From: Pseudomonadota bacterium
Lineage (GTDB): Bacteria > Pseudomonadota > Alphaproteobacteria > Rhodobacterales > Rhodobacteraceae
Direction: 5' to 3'
Length of the DNA stretch: 64,000 bases
NCBI GenBank assembly: GCA_020161615.1
Contig: JAIUPD010000009.1
Location: 1 to 64,000, forward strand
This document shows, one piece after another, positions 60,844 to 64,000 of this stretch (the first letter of the stretch is position 1; every line of letters begins with the position of its first letter). Made by a program: the position numbers and the translations under genes. Below the pieces are notes generated by a model. The model did no database searches, was not told the origin of the DNA, and saw nothing but the letters and a program-made list of their open reading frames with translations.

Positions 60844-61875
60844 ATGGATTCGGGGGCCGAAGTCGTCTTCGACCGGGCGTCGCGGCTGGCCTCGCGCATT
60901 CTGGGAACACCGGTGGCGCTGCTGTCGCTGGTCGATGCCGAACGGCAGTTCTTCAAATCCTCGATCGGACTGGACGAGGGGCTGACCGGCACCCCGCTGA
61001 GCCATTCCTTCTGTCAATATGTCGTGAGCCAAGGCAGGCCTCTGGCGGTCAGCGACGCCCGCGTCCATCCGCTGCTGTCGACCAACGGCGCCGTGTCCGA
61101 CCTTCAGGTCATCGCCTATCTGGGCGTGCCGGTTCGCGATGGCGAGGGGCAGGTGCTGGGCTCGCTCTGCGCCATCGACCACAAGCCGCGCGACTGGAGC
61201 GAGGGGGATCTGGCCGATCTGACCGACCTCGCCACCATCGTCGAGACCGAGATCGCCCTGCGCCGCGTGGTGGTCGAGCGGCAATTGCTGATCCAGGAAC
61301 TGAACCACCGGGTGAAGAACCTGTTCTCGGTGGTGGGCGGGATCGTCCGCATGAGCCGCGCGACCGGCGAAAGCGCCGGGGCCCTGTCAGACCGCCTGCA
61401 GGCATTGTCGCGCGCCCATGCGCTGATCGCCCCCGCCATCCACGCCAACCAGCCGGCCGAGGCCGGGACCACCTTGCGCGCCCTGCTGGGCACGCTGATG
61501 GCCCCTTGGGATGCCGAGAGCGCGATGTGGCAGCTTCAGGGCGGGGATCTGACGGTCGGCGCCCGCGCCACCACCGCGCTGACGCTGGCCTTTCACGAAC
61601 TGGCCACCAATGCCGCGAAATACGGGGCCCTTTCGGGCGAGACGCCCGGCGCCAGGCTGACCATCGACTGGGTGATCGGCGAGGAGGAGTTGCGCCTGAC
61701 CTGGGCCGAATGCGGGGTCGCGGCCGCTTCCGGCGCCGCGCATCCGGGGGGCTTCGGCACGCAGCTGATCGGGCTGACCCTGCAGGGCCAGCTCGGCGGC
61801 AGGGTCGAGACGTGCCACGACGCGACCACGCTGCGCCACGTGATCACCATCCCGCTGAGCGCGCTGGCGCATTGA
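60844..61875 (+). CDS. GAF-domain HWE/HisKA_2-type histidine kinase
   Basis: 343 residues from ATG 60844. The GAF domain spans about 5-145 (ILGTPVALLSLVDAERQFFK, LGVPVRDGEGQVLGSLCAID). The dimerisation/phosphoacceptor helix has LIQELNHRVKNLFSVVGGIV near 155 with the histidine, and the ATPase domain has FHELATNAAKYGALSG and GGFGTQLIGLTLQGQLGG. It phosphorylates an unknown regulator; no response regulator is adjacent. The same frame is open upstream to about 60646 and encodes family-like residues (GRERLDALTRSHLMDS) but has no ATG, GTG or TTG, so the true start may be non-standard, or the N-terminus is shortened. Confidence 0.82.
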   Translation: MDSGAEVVFDRASRLASRILGTPVALLSLVDAERQFFKSSIGLDEGLTGTPLSHSFCQYVVSQGRPLAVSDARVHPLLSTNGAVSDLQVIAYLGVPVRDGEGQVLGSLCAIDHKPRDWSEGDLADLTDLATIVETEIALRRVVVERQLLIQELNHRVKNLFSVVGGIVRMSRATGESAGALSDRLQALSRAHALIAPAIHANQPAEAGTTLRALLGTLMAPWDAESAMWQLQGGDLTVGARATTALTLAFHELATNAAKYGALSGETPGARLTIDWVIGEEELRLTWAECGVAAASGAAHPGGFGTQLIGLTLQGQLGGRVETCHDATTLRHVITIPLSALAH

Positions 61876-62001
61876 GGCGGGGCCCCTGCGGGCACCCCGA
61901 TCTTTCCTTGACCCCTCGGGCAGGGGCCCGCACACTCCCCAAGCGCCAGCAGAAAGACCAGACGACGGCGCCTTTCAGTGTAAAATGTGTGGGAGCATGA
62001 C

Positions 62002-62394
62002 ATGATCCGGACTACGTTTTTCGCCGCCGCCGCCTTTCTGGCCGGCGCGACCGCAGCCCAGGCCCAATTCAGTCTCGGCTTTCAATGGGGCAATATTCCC
62101 CGCTGCACCTCGGGCAATCCCAACACCGTTCCGAACCCCCAGTTCACGATCCGCAACCTGCCGGCGGGAACCGATACGGTCGAGCTGCGGCTCGTCGACC
62201 TCGACGTTCCTCAATACAATCACGGCGGTGCAACCCTGCGGCTGAGCCAGTCCGGCACCCTGCCGCCCGGGATCTTCACCTACCGCAGCCCCTGCCCGCC
62301 CAATGGCGTCCATACCTATGAATGGACGGCGACCGCCCGTCAGGGGCGGCAGGTGCTGGGCACGGCCACGGCGCGCCGCCGCTACCCGGAATAG
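62002..62394 (+). CDS. Small exported PEBP/YbhB-like protein
   Basis: 130 residues from ATG 62002, with GGGAG 6 nt upstream. The signal peptide (FFAAAAFLAGATAAQA) is followed by a compact beta-rich domain. Phosphatidylethanolamine-binding-protein-like traits are VELRLVDLDVPQYNHGG and FTYRSPCPPNGVHTYEWTA, near the pattern D-x-D...HG...PCPP-x-G-x-H. It is shorter than typical YbhB. It is probably periplasmic; the ligand is unknown. Confidence 0.65.
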   Translation: MIRTTFFAAAAFLAGATAAQAQFSLGFQWGNIPRCTSGNPNTVPNPQFTIRNLPAGTDTVELRLVDLDVPQYNHGGATLRLSQSGTLPPGIFTYRSPCPPNGVHTYEWTATARQGRQVLGTATARRRYPE

Positions 62395-62471
62395 ATCGCC
62401 GGGCGCAATCCGCCCGACACCAGCGGGGAAGGGGCGCTGCGCTGCGCGGGCTGCCGCTCGCGCGGCGGGGT

Positions 62472-62506
62472 GCCGCGGCCTCCCCCTTCCCCCGCGGCGT
62501 TTTTTC
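62472..62506 (+). terminator. Intrinsic terminator upstream of pnp
   Basis: Stem GCCGCGG (62472-62478) pairs with CCGCGGC (62492-62498), followed by GTTTTTTCC. It ends the transcript of the small exported protein. Confidence 0.75.
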
Positions 62507-62641
62507 CTGTATGGCCCCGCAGCATCTGTGACGTGACGCTGTGACCCCGGCGTGATGCGAAGGATAGGGGTCGGCGGCAATGGGGCCGCCATAGACACGG
62601 GAGACCCGGCAGGGGCCGGGAGCGCTCCCAGAGGAAACTGT
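62507..62641 (+). promoter_or_regulatory. pnp promoter/leader with hairpins
   Basis: 135 bp containing small stems, for example GGCGGC...GCCGCC (62571-62590) and CCGGC...GCCGG (62608-62621), ahead of the ribosome-binding site AGAGGAAAC. PNPase is known to repress its own message through a structured leader in enterobacteria; whether this leader does so is inference. Confidence 0.4.
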
Positions 62642-64000
62642 ATGTTCAACATCACCAAGAAATCGATCCAGTGGGGCAACGAGACGCTCACGCTGGAGAC
62701 GGGCCGCGTTGCCCGTCAGGCCGACGGCTCGGTCATCGCCACTTTGGGCGAGACCTCGGTCATGGCCAACGTGACCTTCGCCAAGGCGGCGAAGCCCGGT
62801 CAGGACTTTTTCCCGCTGACCGTTCATTATCAGGAACGCACCTATGCCGCGGGCAAGATCCCCGGCGGGTTCTTCAAGCGTGAAGGCCGTCCCTCGGAAA
62901 AAGAGACGCTGACCTCGCGCCTGATCGACCGCCCGATCCGCCCGCTCTTCGTCGAAGGCTTCCGCAACGAGGTTCTGGTTGTCTGCACCGTGCTGTCGCA
63001 CGATCTGGTCAACGAGCCCGATATCGTCGCGATGATCGCCGCCTCGGCCGCGCTGACCATCTCGGGCGTGCCCTTCATGGGCCCGATCGCCGCCGCGCGC
63101 GTCGGTTTCGCCAATGGCGAATACGTGCTGAACCCCGATTGCGACGACATGGTCAAGCTGCGGGACAACCCTGAACAGCGTCTGGACCTGGTGGTCGCCG
63201 GCACCGCCGACGCGGTGATGATGGTGGAATCCGAAGCCTATGAGCTGTCGGAAGCCGAGATGCTGGGCGCTGTGAAATTCGCCCACGAGTCGATCCAGCC
63301 GGTCATCGGCCTGATCATCGACTTCGCCGAGGAATGCGCGAAAGAGCCCTTCGACTTCGACGCGCCGGATTACTCGGCGATCCTGTCGCGGATCAAGGCG
63401 CTGGGCGAGACGCAGATGCGCGCCGCCTTCGGCATCAAGGACAAGCAGGACCGCGTCAACGCGATCTCGGAAGCCCGCGCCGCCATCAAGGCGCAGCTGT
63501 CGGAAGAAGAGCTGGCCGACCCGCAGCTCGACACCGCGATGAAGAAGCTGGAAGCCTCGATCCTGCGCGGCGACGTGATCAACGGCGCGCCCCGCATCGA
63601 CGGCCGCTCGACCACGGACATCCGCCCGATCACCTGCGAAACCTCGGTTCTGCCGCGGACGCATGGTTCGGCGCTGTTCACCCGTGGCGAGACGCAATCG
63701 CTGTGCGTGGCGACGCTCGGCACCGGCGATGACGAGCAATTCGTCGATGCGCTGACCGGCACCTACAAGGCCAACTTCCTGCTGCACTACAACTTCCCGC
63801 CCTATTCGGTCGGCGAAGTGGGTCGCATGGGCAGCCCGGGCCGTCGTGAGATCGGTCACGGGAAACTCGCCTGGCGCGCGCTGCAGGCCGTCCTGCCCGC
63901 CGCCACCGACTTCCCCTACACGATCCGCATGGTCTCGGAGATCACGGAATCGAACGGCTCCAGCTCGATGGCCACCGTCTGCGGCGGCTCGCTGTCGATG
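62642..64000 (+). CDS. pnp: Polyribonucleotide nucleotidyltransferase (PNPase), N-terminal part
   Basis: 453 codons from ATG 62642 to the window edge with no stop, so the gene is cut by the window (full PNPase is about 710 residues). The first RNase PH domain opens [20 protein letters not shown] and carries [20 protein letters not shown] and [16 protein letters not shown]. The helical linker follows, and the second RNase PH domain begins [20 protein letters not shown] with [20 protein letters not shown] and [20 protein letters not shown]. It degrades RNA phosphorolytically. The KH and S1 domains would lie beyond 64000. Confidence 0.96.
   Translation, partial: MFNITKKSIQWGNETLTLETGRVARQADGSVIATLGETSVMANVTFAKAAKPGQDFFPLTVHYQERTYAAGKIPGGFFKREGRPSEKETLTSRLIDRPIRPLFVEGFRNEVLVVCTVLSHDLVNEPDIVAMIAASAALTISGVPFMGPIAAARVGFANGEYVLNPDCDDMVKLRDNPEQRLDLVVAGTADAVMMVESEAYELSEAEMLGAVKFAHESIQPVIGLIIDFAEECAKEPFDFDAPDYSAILSRIKALGETQMRAAFGIKDKQDRVNAISEARAAIKAQLSEEELADPQLDTAMKKLEASILRGDVINGAPRIDGRSTTDIRPITCETSVLPRTHGSALFTRGETQSLCVATLGTGDDEQFVDALTGTYKANFLLHYNFPPYSVGEVGRMGSPGRREIGHGKLAWRALQAVLPAATDFPYTIRMVSEITESNGSSSMATVCGGSLSM

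Overview
ORGANISM. The window reads as chromosomal DNA of an alphaproteobacterium, most likely in the Rhodobacteraceae (Paracoccus/Rhodobacter-like). It has high GC, short intergenic gaps, many ATGA/GTGA stop-start overlaps, a glnK-amtB pair, YdeI-type, GlsB-type and HWE-kinase genes, and familiar housekeeping genes (tuf, comM, gshB, rsmI, glnD, murJ, trpS, rpsO, trk, pnp). This assignment rests on gene content and protein style only.

LAYOUT. 1-24.3 kb is core chromosome: the tuf end, a YnfA membrane protein, comM, a hydrolase, gshB, yraN-rsmI, a periplasmic LpoA-like lipoprotein, glnD, murJ, a small GlsB-like protein, a rhomboid homologue, trpS, a type I secretion HlyD/ABC pair, mlaA-mlaC, a PBP1A, glnK-amtB and a LacI-type regulator. 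At 24.3 kb there is a tRNA-Arg(CCU) gene. Its 3' half is repeated at 40.44-40.49 kb beside a tyrosine recombinase, so 24.4-40.5 kb is a roughly 16-kb integrated island. Its cargo is a replication-initiator-like gene with internal palindromic repeats, a MobC-like gene, HipBA, an AT-rich CHAT-protease gene, a four-gene ubiquitin-like conjugation operon (two-domain Ubl, E2, JAB-E1 fusion, DUF6527), a divergent sigma-like/unknown/ImmA trio, an IS66 relic that truncates a broken gene, HigBA, an XRE regulator with a zinc-ribbon membrane protein, and Xis/Int.

41.0-56.6 kb is a complete type I-C CRISPR-Cas locus (cas3, cas5c, cas8c, cas7c, cas4, cas1, cas2) followed by a very long array, which I count as 111 repeats and 110 spacers. 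Between cas3 and cas5c is a 384-bp gap. It encodes, on the minus strand, a crRNA-like RNA with an exact 11-nt repeat handle, a diverged stem-loop and a 32-nt pseudo-spacer. The first 17 nt of the pseudo-spacer match, with one mismatch at position 6, a TTC-flanked site overlapping the -10 box of the promoter in front of cas5c. This is the architecture of a Cascade-guided autorepressor (CreR) or of a CreTA-type antitoxin RNA, and is the strongest finding in the window.

56.9-64 kb returns to core genes: an RTX-repeat protein, rpsO, a two-gene potassium uptake system, a GAF/HWE histidine kinase, a small PEBP-like exported protein, and the first 453 codons of pnp, which runs off the window.

HOW IT FITS TOGETHER. 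The island and the neighbouring CRISPR locus make a 32-kb defence-rich segment. The ubiquitin-like operon, the CHAT protease, HipBA and HigBA, and an ImmA/sigma-like regulatory cassette sit directly beside an adaptive immune locus that appears to control its own effector operon through a crRNA mimic.
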